From CAZGXM01 sp964529795 (GTDB lineage: Bacteria > Bacillota > JADQBR01), in the NCBI GenBank assembly GCA_964529795.1, contig CAZGXM010000004.1:1-64000 (forward strand): a stretch of DNA of 64,000 bases, in the 5' to 3' direction. Within the stretch, counting starts at the first letter, position 1; each line of letters starts with the position of its first letter. The translations under genes were made by a program, and so were the position numbers. Of the stretch, positions 39,617 to 49,870 are shown piece by piece. The notes beneath the pieces were generated by a model. It was not told the DNA's origin. It made no database searches and saw only the letters and a program-made list of their open reading frames with translations.

Positions 39617-41357
39617 TGCTTTCACCCGCCTTCTTGATGGCATCAAAACGGCAAACCTGGGTACATAGTTCACACCCGTTACATTGGGTGTGGTTTATTA
39701 CTACCGCTTCTCCCTTTAAGGCAATTGCCGGACAGCCCAACTTCATGCAGCGCTTGCAGGCAGTACATGCCTCCCGGTCAATGACCATGGGTGGGCTTGC
39801 TGATTTATCCAATAGCGCGCAGGGCCTTTGGGCAATGATAACCGCGGGTTCTTTTGCCCGAGTTTCCTCTTTTAATACTGTTTCCACTTTCTCAAGGTCA
39901 AACGGGTCTACTACGGTTACCCGCTTGATGCCCAACGCTTTCACCAGTTCCGGCAGGTTAACCCGGTGGGTTTCTTCCTTCTTAATAGTGTATCCGGTAG
40001 CCGGGTGGTCCTGGTGGCCGGTCATGGCGGTGGTGCGGTTGTCCAGAATTAAGGTGGTGGTGGTACCCTTATTGTATACCACATCCACCAGCCCGGTAAT
40101 TCCGGAATGCATAAATGTGGAATCGCCAATCACCGCCACCAGTTTGCGGCTGAATTCATCCCCCCGGGCTTTTTCCATGCCCAAAGCGGTACCGATACTG
40201 GCACCCATGCAAATACAGGAGTCCATGGCTGCCAGCGGCGGCAGCGCACCCAAGGTATAACAGCCGATATCACCGGTGACCACCAGCTTCAATTTGTCAA
40301 TAAGATAAAATACCCCACGGTGCGGGCAGCCGGGACAAAGTACCGGCGGCCGCTTGGGTATATCCTGGGCGGCAGTGGCAGCAGCCTCACCGGCGGCATC
40401 CTGCCCGGAAACCTTTGCCGCGACCAGTTCGGGACTCAATTCCCCGGTGCGCGGGAAAATCTCCTTACCGGTTACCTCCAGGCCCCAGGATTTTATCTGC
40501 TCTTCCATAAAGGGTTCCAGCTCTTCCACCACATAAACCTTGTCCACCCGGGAAACGAACTGATGAATCAACTGTTTGGGCAGGGGATTGGTCATGCCCA
40601 ATTTCAATACCGAGGCCGTGGGCAGCACCTCTTTCACATACTGGTAATTGATACCACTGGTAATAATACCGGTATCCTTATCTCCCCATTCAATCCGGTT
40701 TAATGCGGTGGATTCCGTTTCCTGTGCCAATCGCTTACGTCTCTCTTCCACCACCCGGTGGCGCACCCGGCCGTACGCCGGTATCATCACGTACTTCTGG
40801 GGATTTTTGACGTATTCCTTCAGGGCCACCTCTTCCCGCGGCGCCAGTTCCACCAGTGTCTGGGAATGGGCAATACGGGTAGTAATGCGCACCATCACGA
40901 GAGTATCAAAACTCTCGCTGAGGGCAAAGGCCATTTTTACCATGTCCCTTGCCTCCCGGCTGTCGCTGGGCTCCAACATGGGAATCTTGGAAAACTTTGC
41001 ATAATAGCGGTTATCCTGCTCATTTTGCGAGCTGTGCATTCCCGGGTCATCGGCGGAAATTAATACAAGCCCGCCGGTGACACCGGTATAGGCAAAGGTA
41101 AACAGCGGGTCCGCAGCCACATTGACACCCACGTGTTTCATGGCCACCAGTACCCGCGCCCCGGCAATGGAAGCACCGATACCCACTTCCAAAGCAACTT
41201 TTTCGTTGGGAGCCCATTCGCAATATATTTCCTTGTACTGCGCAACATTTTCCAAAATTTCCGTACTTGGTGTGCCGGGATAAGCGGTAGCTACCGTAAC
41301 TCCCGCTTCATATGCCGCCCGGGCAATCGCTTCGTTTCCTGAAAGTAATGCTTTCAT
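39609..41357 (-). CDS. iorA: Indolepyruvate:ferredoxin oxidoreductase alpha subunit
   Basis: 582 residues. Pyrimidine domain (about 1-240, TAYPGTPSTEILENVAQYKE), then the ThDP domain (about 350-520) with GDIGCYTLGALPP and GDSTFMHSGITGLVDVVYNK, and a C-terminal ferredoxin module with CTACKRCMKLGCPAI and CNGCELCTQVCRFDAI, two [4Fe-4S] clusters. The paaK stop and the iorA ATG overlap by one base. Together with iorB a complete enzyme. Confidence 0.97.
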   Translation of the reverse strand: MKALLSGNEAIARAAYEAGVTVATAYPGTPSTEILENVAQYKEIYCEWAPNEKVALEVGIGASIAGARVLVAMKHVGVNVAADPLFTFAYTGVTGGLVLISADDPGMHSSQNEQDNRYYAKFSKIPMLEPSDSREARDMVKMAFALSESFDTLVMVRITTRIAHSQTLVELAPREEVALKEYVKNPQKYVMIPAYGRVRHRVVEERRKRLAQETESTALNRIEWGDKDTGIITSGINYQYVKEVLPTASVLKLGMTNPLPKQLIHQFVSRVDKVYVVEELEPFMEEQIKSWGLEVTGKEIFPRTGELSPELVAAKVSGQDAAGEAAATAAQDIPKRPPVLCPGCPHRGVFYLIDKLKLVVTGDIGCYTLGALPPLAAMDSCICMGASIGTALGMEKARGDEFSRKLVAVIGDSTFMHSGITGLVDVVYNKGTTTTLILDNRTTAMTGHQDHPATGYTIKKEETHRVNLPELVKALGIKRVTVVDPFDLEKVETVLKEETRAKEPAVIIAQRPCALLDKSASPPMVIDREACTACKRCMKLGCPAIALKGEAVVINHTQCNGCELCTQVCRFDAIKKAGESND

Positions 41358-42670
41358 TACGCTCCCCTTTCTGATTTCCTGTAGTCATAGACTCGCTTTG
41401 CCTTTCCGGAAGTCCGTTCCAAGGTACGCGGTTCCACCAGGCGTACTTTGGCGTTGATTGATAAGACTGAATAAAGCTTCTGCGTGATTTTATTCTCCAA
41501 AATTTCCAGTTCCCTAAAGCGACCGCTGAACTTTTCCTCGGTTACCTCCACCAGGATTTCCAGTTCATCCAGATAGCCGCGCCTGGTAACATTTATCCGG
41601 TAATGGGGCGATACCCCCTCAATTTCCATCAACACACTTTCAATCTGGGAGGGAAAGACATTTACACCGCGAATAATCAGCATATCGTCGGTGCGCCCGG
41701 TGACCTTGCGCATGCGGGCGGTAGTACGACCACACCGGCAGGGTTCGGCGGTAACCACGGATATATCCTTGGTACGAAAGCGAAGCACCGGAAACGCTTC
41801 CTTGGTAAGGCTGGTAAACACCAGTTCCCCTTCCTGTCCAAAGCTCACGTTTTCACCGGTATCAGGGTCAATCACTTCCACCAAAAAGTGGTCCTCGGCT
41901 ATATGGTGACCGGCGGTAAATTCACATTCACCCGCCACACCGGGACCGAGCACCTCACTGAGGCCGTAGTTGTCGGTGGCCTTCATTCCCCACCGTTCCT
42001 CTATTTCCCGGCGCATTTCCTCAGTCCAGGGCTCGCCGCCAAACAGGCCAATCCTCACATGCAAATCGTTCCTGGGGTCAATGCCCATTCCCCGGGCCAC
42101 TTCCGCCAAATAAAGGGCATAGGTGGGTGTGCTGATTAAAGCGGTGGTGCCGAAGTCCCGCATCAACATAATTTGTTTTTCCGAATTGCCGCCGGAAGCC
42201 GGAACCACCGTTGCCCCGGCTCGTTCCAGCCCGTAGTGCAGCCCGAAACCGCCGGTAAACAACCCGTAACCAAAAGCTACCTGGGCCACGTCCCTGGCGG
42301 TAACCCCGGCCAAGGTAACCATGCGGGCAGTGAGGTCCGTCCAGGTATCGATATCTCTGGCCGTATAACCCACAACCACCGGCTTACCGGTGGTACCGGA
42401 AGAAGCATGTACCCTGACCACCTGGTCCATGGGTACGGCAAAGAGGTTAAACGGGTAATTTTCCCGCAGGTCATCCTTGGTGGTAAAAGGCAAAGCCCGG
42501 ATATCTTCCAGCAAGTTGACATCTCCCGGTCTTAAACCCACAGCATCAAATCTTTTCCGGTAAAAGGGCACCCGTTCGTAAACCCGCTTTACGGTTTCTT
42601 TCAGCCTTTTTAGCTGCAGTTCTTCCAACCGGTCCCGGGACATACATTCATGTGTTTCATCCCAAATCAT
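41357..42670 (-). CDS. paaK: Phenylacetate-CoA ligase (PaaK family)
   Basis: AMP-forming aryl-CoA ligase of 437 residues. Motifs: P-loop-like VHASSGTTGKPVVVGYT near residue 90, AFGYGLFTGGFGLHYGLERAG, YGLSEVLGPGVAGEC near residue 235, and C-terminal TGRTDDMLIIRGVNVFPSQIE. Directly upstream of iorAB with a one-base overlap, so it probably links aryl acids to their CoA esters, giving ATP or reversing IorAB. The start ATG at 42670 has only a weak ribosome site; a second Met at residue 10 is possible. Confidence 0.94.
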   Translation of the reverse strand: MIWDETHECMSRDRLEELQLKRLKETVKRVYERVPFYRKRFDAVGLRPGDVNLLEDIRALPFTTKDDLRENYPFNLFAVPMDQVVRVHASSGTTGKPVVVGYTARDIDTWTDLTARMVTLAGVTARDVAQVAFGYGLFTGGFGLHYGLERAGATVVPASGGNSEKQIMLMRDFGTTALISTPTYALYLAEVARGMGIDPRNDLHVRIGLFGGEPWTEEMRREIEERWGMKATDNYGLSEVLGPGVAGECEFTAGHHIAEDHFLVEVIDPDTGENVSFGQEGELVFTSLTKEAFPVLRFRTKDISVVTAEPCRCGRTTARMRKVTGRTDDMLIIRGVNVFPSQIESVLMEIEGVSPHYRINVTRRGYLDELEILVEVTEEKFSGRFRELEILENKITQKLYSVLSINAKVRLVEPRTLERTSGKAKRVYDYRKSERGA

Positions 42671-42757
42671 GCGTCCGTCACCAATCCTTCATGCTCCCAA
42701 ATTTTCGCTAACTTTAACCATTCAACAAAAAGACCACAAATCCTCTTAAATCTCCTG

Positions 42758-44158
42758 TCAGTTTTTATCATTATATTCCTGCATATTTGTCCGCAAAACC
42801 GTCTTTGCCCGTTCCACCGCTGCTTTAACCCTTTCAGCGGCAGGTCCGCCAGGAACCACGCGCCGGTTGACACAGGTTTCCACGGCAATAGCCGGGTAAA
42901 TATCTTCATCAAAAAGATTGGAAAATTGCTTGTACTCTGCCAGGGTAAGTTCCTCCAAGTTCTTACCCTGCTCGATGGCATAAAGCACCAGCTTACCCAC
43001 CACCCGGTGGGCATCCCGAAAGCCCAGGCCCTTGTTAACCAGGTAATCCGCTACATCGGTGGCATTGGTAAACCCGCCCCGGGCAGCCCGGCGCATTTGT
43101 TCCTTGTTGACGGTGATGGTGGTGAGCATCGGGGCAAGTACCAGCAAACTCTTTTTCACCGTATCTATCACGTCAAACAGCGCTTCCTTGTCCTCCTGCA
43201 GGTCCTTGTTGTACGCCAGGGGCAGTCCTTTGACCATGGTCAGCAGCCCCACCAAATGCCCGTACACCCGGCCGGATTTTCCCCGCACCAGTTCCGCCAC
43301 ATCAGGGTTTTGCTTCTGGGGCATGATGCTGGAACCGGTACTGTAGGCATCATCAAGACTGATAAAAGAAAATTCGTCACTGGCCCACAGTATTATCTCC
43401 TCACACAAACGGCTCAGGTGGGTCATCAGTAAGGCTGCTGCCGCGGTAAACTCTATGACATAATCCCGGTCACTGACAGCATCCATGCTATTGGCGCTGA
43501 TCCGGCTGAAGCCCAACTCCCTAGCCACCATCTCCCGGTCAATGGGAAAAGTGGTAGCGGCCAAAGCCCCGGAACCCAAAGGACAGACATCGGTACGCCG
43601 GAAACAATCCCGCAGGCGCTCCCAGTCCCGCTGAAACATCTCAAAATAGGCCATCAGCTGATGGGCGAAGGTAATGGGCTGGGCCTTCTGCAGGTGAGTG
43701 TAGCCGGGCATCACAGTGCCGGTATGTTTTCCCGCCAGTTCCACCAGCGCCTGCTGCAGCCTGGTAACAAGACCGGCTATTTCAATAATTTCTTCCTTTA
43801 AAAACATGCGGGTATCCAGGGCAACCTGGTCATTACGGCTGCGGGCGGTATGCAGTTTCTTTCCTACTTCACCCACCCGCTCTATCAATAACTGTTCCAC
43901 GTTCATATGGATGTCTTCCGCCTGCACCGAAAGTTCCGCCCGGCCCGCCTCCATGTCGGTCAGGATTTCCTGTAAACCCTTGATGATGGCCTTGGCTTCC
44001 TCCTTGGTGATGATACCGGTTTCACCAAGCATGCGGGCATGGGCAATACTGCCGCGAATATCCTGTCGGTACAATCTCTTGTCAAAAGAAATGGAGGAAT
44101 GAAAATCCTCCACCAGCCTGTCAGTATCTTTTGCAAAGCGACCGCCCCAAAGCTTCAT
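42758..44158 (-). CDS. argH: Argininosuccinate lyase
   Basis: Last step of arginine synthesis: argininosuccinate to arginine and fumarate. ATG at 44158 (MKLWGGRFAKDTD). 466 residues, fumarase/ASL fold: HTARSRNDQVALDTRMF near residue 105, the catalytic-serine loop GSSIMPQKQNPDVAELVRGK near residue 280, and FTNATDVADYLV. Starts 16 bases past the argG stop. Last gene of the arg operon. Confidence 0.97.
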   Translation of the reverse strand: MKLWGGRFAKDTDRLVEDFHSSISFDKRLYRQDIRGSIAHARMLGETGIITKEEAKAIIKGLQEILTDMEAGRAELSVQAEDIHMNVEQLLIERVGEVGKKLHTARSRNDQVALDTRMFLKEEIIEIAGLVTRLQQALVELAGKHTGTVMPGYTHLQKAQPITFAHQLMAYFEMFQRDWERLRDCFRRTDVCPLGSGALAATTFPIDREMVARELGFSRISANSMDAVSDRDYVIEFTAAAALLMTHLSRLCEEIILWASDEFSFISLDDAYSTGSSIMPQKQNPDVAELVRGKSGRVYGHLVGLLTMVKGLPLAYNKDLQEDKEALFDVIDTVKKSLLVLAPMLTTITVNKEQMRRAARGGFTNATDVADYLVNKGLGFRDAHRVVGKLVLYAIEQGKNLEELTLAEYKQFSNLFDEDIYPAIAVETCVNRRVVPGGPAAERVKAAVERAKTVLRTNMQEYNDKN

Positions 44159-44174
44159 AACTCCACGCACCTCT

Positions 44175-45377
44175 TTATTTAGAAGTTTTCTTTTCCATCA
44201 TGGCCCTGACCTTGAGCGGCAGGCCAAACAGGTTGATAAATCCTTCGGCATCCTTCTGGTTGTAAACCGCATCCTCACCAAAAGTGGCAAATTCTTCACT
44301 GTACAGCGAGTAGGGTGATTTTGTGCCCGCCGGGGTACAGCTTCCCCTGTAAAGTTTCATGCGTACGGTGCCGGTCACGGTGCGCTGGGTCACATCCACA
44401 AAAGCATCCAGCGCCTCTCTCAGCGGCGAATACCAGAGACCGTCATAGACCAGTTCCGCGTATCTTGCGGCAATCTGTTCTTTGTAATGCATGGTCATCC
44501 GGTCCAAGGTAAGGTATTCCAGTTCCCGGTGGGCAAGATACAGCACCGTACCGCCGGGGGTCTCGTACACTCCGCGGGATTTCATGCCCACCAGGCGGTT
44601 TTCCACCATGTCTACAATACCGACGCCATTGGCGGCGGCAAGCTGATTGAGTTTTTCCACCAGGACGACAGGCGGCAGTTTCTCACCGTCCACTGCCACC
44701 GGGACACCCTGTTCAAATTCGATTTCCACATAGGTCGGCTTGTCCGGGGCCTGTTCAGGCGGGATAACAATCATGTACAGGTCATCTTCAGGTTCATTCC
44801 AGGGGTTTTCCAAATCACCGCCCTCATGGCTTAAATGCCAGATGTTGCGGTCCATACTGTAGGGTTTCTTTTTAGTTACCGGCACCGGTATACCCCGCTC
44901 TTTGGCATAGTCGATAGCATCTTCGCGGGACTTGATGTTCCACTCCCGCCACGGGGCAATAATTCTCAAGTCCGGGTCCAGGGCCTTGACGGTCAGTTCA
45001 AAACGCACCTGGTCGTTGCCCTTACCCGTGGCGCCGTGGGCAACAGCCTCGGCCCCTTCCTTATGGGCAATTTCCACCAGTTTTTTGGCAATCAACGGCC
45101 GGGCAAAGGAAGTACCCAGAAGATACTTGCCCTCGTACACTGCCCCGGCTTTCAACGTGGGCCAAACAAAATCCGTAAGAAATTCTTCCGTTACCCTCTC
45201 GATATACAATTTTTCCGCTCCGCTTTTTACGGCTTTTTCGCGTAGAGATTCCAGCTCCTCACCCTGGCCTACATCGGCAGCCATGGCTATAACCTGATAA
45301 CCATAGTTTTCTTTCAACCAGGGAATAATGATTGAAGTGTCCAAACCCCCGGAATACGCCAGTACTACCTTTTTCAT
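44175..45377 (-). CDS. argG: Argininosuccinate synthase
   Basis: ATP-dependent condensation of citrulline and aspartate. ATG at 45377 after GGAGGTAGG; an earlier in-frame ATG overlaps that site. 400 residues with the PP-loop VVLAYSGGLDTSIIIPWL, AHGATGKGNDQVRFEL, and DRNIWHLSHEGGDLENP. Length is typical. Between argF and argH. Confidence 0.97.
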   Translation of the reverse strand: MKKVVLAYSGGLDTSIIIPWLKENYGYQVIAMAADVGQGEELESLREKAVKSGAEKLYIERVTEEFLTDFVWPTLKAGAVYEGKYLLGTSFARPLIAKKLVEIAHKEGAEAVAHGATGKGNDQVRFELTVKALDPDLRIIAPWREWNIKSREDAIDYAKERGIPVPVTKKKPYSMDRNIWHLSHEGGDLENPWNEPEDDLYMIVIPPEQAPDKPTYVEIEFEQGVPVAVDGEKLPPVVLVEKLNQLAAANGVGIVDMVENRLVGMKSRGVYETPGGTVLYLAHRELEYLTLDRMTMHYKEQIAARYAELVYDGLWYSPLREALDAFVDVTQRTVTGTVRMKLYRGSCTPAGTKSPYSLYSEEFATFGEDAVYNQKDAEGFINLFGLPLKVRAMMEKKTSK

Positions 45378-45420
45378 ATTTCCTACCTCCAATTTTCAGG
45401 ATGTCAAAAGCTTACCTTTC

Positions 45421-46356
45421 CTACATAACCGAAGCCATGACTGCCTTCTGAGCATGCAGCCGGTTTTCAGCCTGGTCAAATATTACCGATTGCGGGCCGT
45501 CCAGGACTTCGGTGGTGATTTCTTCCCCGCGGTGGGCAGGTAAACAGTGCATGACAATGGCATCCTTATTGGCCAGGGCCAGGATTTCCCTGTTAATCTG
45601 ATAGCCCTTGAATGCCTTTTCCCGCTCCCGCTGTTCCTCCTCCTGACCCATACTGGCCCAAACATCGGTATACAATACATCCGCTTCACGGGCCGCCTCT
45701 TGGACATCATGGGTAATAACTACCTTACCGCTGTTATTCCTGGCGCCGTCCACTATAAAAGCCTCCGGTTCATAGCCTTTAGGTGTGGCAATGCTTATTT
45801 CCATCCCCATTTTGCTGCAGCCGTTGATCAGCGAATGGGCCATGTTATTGCCGTCACCGATATAACCTACCTTGACACCGGCCAGGTCTCCTTTTTTCTC
45901 CTTAATGGTCAGCAAGTCCGCCAGCACCTGGCAGGGGTGCAGCAGGTCCGTCAAACCGTTAATTACCGGTACATCCGCTTCACGAGCCAATTGTTCCACC
46001 TGTTGGTGACTGTAGGTACGAATCATAATGCCGTGAACATAACGGGACAGTACCCTGGCAGTATCACCGATGGACTCGCCGCGACCCAGCTGGAGGTCCT
46101 GACCCAGAAACAGTGCCTGCCCCCCCAGTTGGTACATGCCCACTTCAAAGGATACACGGGTGCGGGTGGAATGTTTGTGAAAAATCATTGCCAGGCTTTT
46201 CCCTTTTAAAATCTGGTGTGGCTCACCTTTTTTCTGCAGTCCCTTCAATTTCCGGGCCAATTTTAACAAGTAATTGATCTCTTCCGGGGAAAAATTATTA
46301 AGGCTTAAAAAGTCTTTCCCGCGAAATTCCAAACCAACCGGCTGAACCAATGTCAT
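45421..46356 (-). CDS. argF: Ornithine carbamoyltransferase
   Basis: Transfers the carbamoyl group to ornithine to give citrulline. 311 residues: carbamoyl phosphate site HKHSTRTRVSFEVGM, LLHPCQVLADLLTI, and ornithine site VMHCLPAHRGEEIT with the catalytic Cys. 142 bases after carB, with no obvious promoter or terminator between them. Confidence 0.97.
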   Translation of the reverse strand: MTLVQPVGLEFRGKDFLSLNNFSPEEINYLLKLARKLKGLQKKGEPHQILKGKSLAMIFHKHSTRTRVSFEVGMYQLGGQALFLGQDLQLGRGESIGDTARVLSRYVHGIMIRTYSHQQVEQLAREADVPVINGLTDLLHPCQVLADLLTIKEKKGDLAGVKVGYIGDGNNMAHSLINGCSKMGMEISIATPKGYEPEAFIVDGARNNSGKVVITHDVQEAAREADVLYTDVWASMGQEEEQREREKAFKGYQINREILALANKDAIVMHCLPAHRGEEITTEVLDGPQSVIFDQAENRLHAQKAVMASVM

Positions 46357-46498
46357 TGACTCTCCTCCTTTTTACCATTCTTTCCCTTTAGTTTGTCCAA
46401 AAAGCAAGGGGATGACAAGCAAGTAGTCCCGTGCCTGACCGTTCGGCCTAAATTGGCTCCCCCGGGTAACAGCGGCCTAATAGTACACTACTTATTAC

Positions 46499-49400
46499 TC
46501 ACATCCCTTTAGCGGATACCTTGGCATGCTCTACGGGAAATACTGCCTTTTTTCTATCCCATTCCCGGTAGTCCCCCACCGCGCAGCAGTCCCAGGTTTG
46601 CCCTGTTTTCCGGGCCTTGATTACCGCCAGTAACCCCCGGGCAGTATCCAGGGAAGTTAGACACGGTACCCCGTATTCCGTGGCCGCCCGGCGCAGTTTA
46701 AAGCCAAACCGGTCGGGAATCTTCCCCTTTGTGGGCGTGTTTATCACCAAATCCACCCGGCCGGAACGGATATAGCCGCTGATATCCTCTCTATTTTCCC
46801 GGGACAGCCGCGCCACCTTGATATTTAGCCGTTTCAAAAATTCAGCCGTATCTTCAGTGGCAACCAGATTAAAGCCCAAGCGATAGTATTCCCTGATCAG
46901 CTCCCCGGCCTCGGCTTTATCCTTATCCGCCAGGGAAACCAGCACCGTCCCACCGGCAGGGACGGCCAGGCCGCTGGCGGTCATGGCCTTAAACATGGCG
47001 CCGGCAAAGGTTCTGTCCAAACCCATCACTTCTCCCGTGGACTTCATTTCCGGGCCCAGGGAAGGCTCCACCTTGGACAACTTCTCAAAGGAAAATACCG
47101 GGGACTTCACCGCCACGTAATCCACCGGCGGCTTCAAACCGGCGGTATACCCCTGCTGCTTAATCGTTTCACCCAGCATTACTCTTGTAGCCACTTTTAC
47201 CATGGGAATTCCCGTTACCTTGCTGAGAATGGGTACGGTACGTGACGCCCGGGGATTGACCTCCAGCACGTACACCTTTCCTCGCTCCACAACATACTGG
47301 ATATTTAGCAGGCCCTTGACTTCCAGTGCCCGGGCAATGCGCCGGGTATAATCCACAATCTGCTCTATTTCCCCGGGATTTAGATTTTGGGGCGGGTAAA
47401 CCGCCATACTGTCGCCGGAATGTATCCCGGCCCGTTCCACATGCTCCATAATTCCCGGTATTAACGTGTCATAACCGTCGCAGATGGCATCTACCTCCAC
47501 TTCCTTGCCCCCGATGTACTTATCCACCAGCACCGGATGCTTGGGAGACACCTTTACCGCCGTTTCCATGTAGGTGCGTAGTTCCGCCTCGTTGTGCACC
47601 ACTTCCATGGCCCGGCCACCGATAACATAAGACGGGCGCACCAGTACAGGAAAACCCAGGGAGCCGGCGGCCACAAGCGCCTGTTCCACGTTGACGGCGG
47701 ACCTTCCCTCGGACTGGGGAATACCCAGTGAGCGCAGCAGGCGTTCAAATTTATCCCGGTCCTCAGCGGCATCAATGGACTCGATGGACGTACCCAAAAG
47801 CGGCACCCCGTGCGCTGCCAGACCGTCGGCCAAGTTTATCGCAGTCTGCCCGCCGAACTGGACAATGACACCGTCTATCTTTTCCAAATCAACAATATTC
47901 AGCACGTCCTCCAGGGTCAGCGGTTCGAAAAAAAGCTTGTCGGCAGTGTCAAAATCAGTGCTCACCGTTTCCGGGTTATTGTTGATAATAATTGACTGCA
48001 CTCCCGCCTCTTTCAGGGCCCAGACGGAATGCACCGAGCAGTAGTCAAATTCTATTCCCTGGCCGATACGGATAGGGCCGGAACCGATAACCAGCACTTT
48101 TTCCCCGGAGGAAGGTATCACTTCATTTTCTTCTTCATAGCTGGAGTAATAATAGGGTGTATCCGCTTCAAATTCAGCGGCACAGGTGTCCACCACTTTG
48201 TATACCGGGATAATGTTTTCTGTTTTACGGTAGTCGCGAATCTTTTGAGTGCTTATTCCCAAAATTTTGGCAATCTGGTAGTCGGAAAAACCGGCAGTCT
48301 TTAACTGCCGCATCAGTTGCGGGGAAAGTTTCTCCTTGGTCAAACGCTCTTCCAAATTTACCAGGTGTTTAATCTTTTCCAGAAAAAAGCGGTCTATTTT
48401 CGTCAGCAGTTCCACTTCCTTGACGGTCCAAGCACGCCGGAAGGCCTCGGCCACGGCAAATATCCGCTCATCATCGGCGCTGCTTAATTTGTGCTCCAGC
48501 TCCATATCCGACCACAACAGCGAATCTGCAATACGTAACCCGTAGTAACCGATTTCCAGCGACCGTACCGCCTTTAACAGTGCCGCCTCAAAAGTACGGT
48601 CAATGGCCATCACTTCCCCGGTAGCCTTCATCTGGGTAGAAAGTGTCCGGTCAGCAAAGGCAAACTTGTCAAAGGGCCAGCGGGGAATTTTCACTACCAC
48701 GTAGTCCAAAGTGGGTTCAAAGCAGGCAGTGGTCTTGCCGGTTACCGGGTTGGTGATCTCATCCAAACCCAAGCCAATGGCAATTTTCGCAGCCATCTTG
48801 GCAATAGGGTAACCGGTGGCCTTCGAGGCCAAAGCACTGGAACGGCTGACCCGGGGATTTACTTCAATCACGTAGTAGTCCATGCTGTGCGGGTCCAGGG
48901 CAAACTGCACGTTACAGCCGCCCTCAACCTTCAATGCCCGGATAATCTTCAAAGATGCGCTGCGCAGCAGCTGGTATTCCTTGTCAGATAAAGTCTGCGA
49001 AGGGGCAACCACAATGCTGTCGCCGGTATGGATCCCCACGGGGTCAATATTTTCCATGTTACAAATGGTGATGCAGTTGTCCTTACCGTCCCGCATTACC
49101 TCATATTCTATTTCCTTCCACCCGGCAACACTTTTTTCCAACAAAACTTCACCGATAAGGCTTAACTTCAAGCCCCGGGCTACGATCTCTTCCAACTGTT
49201 TTTCATTACGGGCAATGCCGCCGCCGCTGCCGCCCAAAGTATAGGCGGGCCGAACTATCACCGGATAGCCTGTCTCTGACACAAACTCCTTTGCCTGCTC
49301 CAGAGAACTGACAATGGCGCTTTCCGGAATGGGCTCGCCGATGGCCAGCATCAGTTGTTTAAATTCGTCCCGGTCCTCGGCACATTTGATGGACTCCACC

Positions 49401-49756
49401 GGGGTACCCAGCAGGTCAACGCTATATTTATCTAAAATACCTCTTTCCGCCAGTTCCACCGCCAGGTTCAAACCGGTCTGGCCGCCCAGGGTGGGCAATA
49501 ATCCCCGCGGCCTTTCCCGGGCAATAATGCGGCTGAGTGTATCGACATCCAAGGACTCGATATAGACACGGTCGGCAATATCGCCGTCCGTCATGATGGT
49601 AGCAGGGTTTGAATTGACCAGCACCACTTCCAGACCTTCTTCCCGCAGCGCCTTGCAGGCCTGGGTGCCGGCATAGTCAAACTCTGCCGCCTGGCCGATA
49701 ATGATTGGTCCTGAGCCTATTACCAACACTTTCTCCAAGCTGTCAATCTTCGGCAA
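46499..49756 (-). CDS. carB: Carbamoyl phosphate synthetase large subunit
   Basis: Makes carbamoyl phosphate from bicarbonate, ammonia and two ATP. TTG at 49756 (LPKIDSLEKVLVIGSG) lies eight bases after AAGGAG and matches the family's MPK start. About 1085 residues: N-terminal ATP-grasp half (about 1-400), helical oligomerisation part (about 400-550), second ATP-grasp half (about 550-935, VLVIGSGPIRIGQGIEFDYC), and C-terminal MGS allosteric domain. It needs CarA to use glutamine, but only a CarA stub lies upstream. Confidence 0.96.
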   Translation of the reverse strand: MPKIDSLEKVLVIGSGPIIIGQAAEFDYAGTQACKALREEGLEVVLVNSNPATIMTDGDIADRVYIESLDVDTLSRIIARERPRGLLPTLGGQTGLNLAVELAERGILDKYSVDLLGTPVESIKCAEDRDEFKQLMLAIGEPIPESAIVSSLEQAKEFVSETGYPVIVRPAYTLGGSGGGIARNEKQLEEIVARGLKLSLIGEVLLEKSVAGWKEIEYEVMRDGKDNCITICNMENIDPVGIHTGDSIVVAPSQTLSDKEYQLLRSASLKIIRALKVEGGCNVQFALDPHSMDYYVIEVNPRVSRSSALASKATGYPIAKMAAKIAIGLGLDEITNPVTGKTTACFEPTLDYVVVKIPRWPFDKFAFADRTLSTQMKATGEVMAIDRTFEAALLKAVRSLEIGYYGLRIADSLLWSDMELEHKLSSADDERIFAVAEAFRRAWTVKEVELLTKIDRFFLEKIKHLVNLEERLTKEKLSPQLMRQLKTAGFSDYQIAKILGISTQKIRDYRKTENIIPVYKVVDTCAAEFEADTPYYYSSYEEENEVIPSSGEKVLVIGSGPIRIGQGIEFDYCSVHSVWALKEAGVQSIIINNNPETVSTDFDTADKLFFEPLTLEDVLNIVDLEKIDGVIVQFGGQTAINLADGLAAHGVPLLGTSIESIDAAEDRDKFERLLRSLGIPQSEGRSAVNVEQALVAAGSLGFPVLVRPSYVIGGRAMEVVHNEAELRTYMETAVKVSPKHPVLVDKYIGGKEVEVDAICDGYDTLIPGIMEHVERAGIHSGDSMAVYPPQNLNPGEIEQIVDYTRRIARALEVKGLLNIQYVVERGKVYVLEVNPRASRTVPILSKVTGIPMVKVATRVMLGETIKQQGYTAGLKPPVDYVAVKSPVFSFEKLSKVEPSLGPEMKSTGEVMGLDRTFAGAMFKAMTASGLAVPAGGTVLVSLADKDKAEAGELIREYYRLGFNLVATEDTAEFLKRLNIKVARLSRENREDISGYIRSGRVDLVINTPTKGKIPDRFGFKLRRAATEYGVPCLTSLDTARGLLAVIKARKTGQTWDCCAVGDYREWDRKKAVFPVEHAKVSAKGM

Positions 49757-49776
49757 AAATACCACTCCTTGTCTGG

Positions 49777-49870
49777 CTACTGTTTCACCAATGCCGCAAA
49801 CCGGCCAAATAGATAGCGGCAGTCCCCGGGGCCCGGTGCCGCCTCGGGGTGAAGTACTGCTGTCACAGTT
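49777..49870 (-). pseudogene. carA: C-terminal remnant of carbamoyl phosphate synthetase small subunit
   Basis: Between argD and carB the minus strand reads about 30 codons VTAVLHPEAAPGPGDCRYLF then GRFAALVKQ and a TAG at 49777. This is the very end of CarA, where the glutaminase triad His and Glu sit in HPEAAPGP and YLF-x-RF follows. The catalytic cysteine domain and the whole N-terminal part are absent; argD ends directly before the fragment and is intact. The normal carA-carB junction (ribosome site of carB 20 bases on) is preserved. A deletion has removed most of carA in place. Confidence 0.82.
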
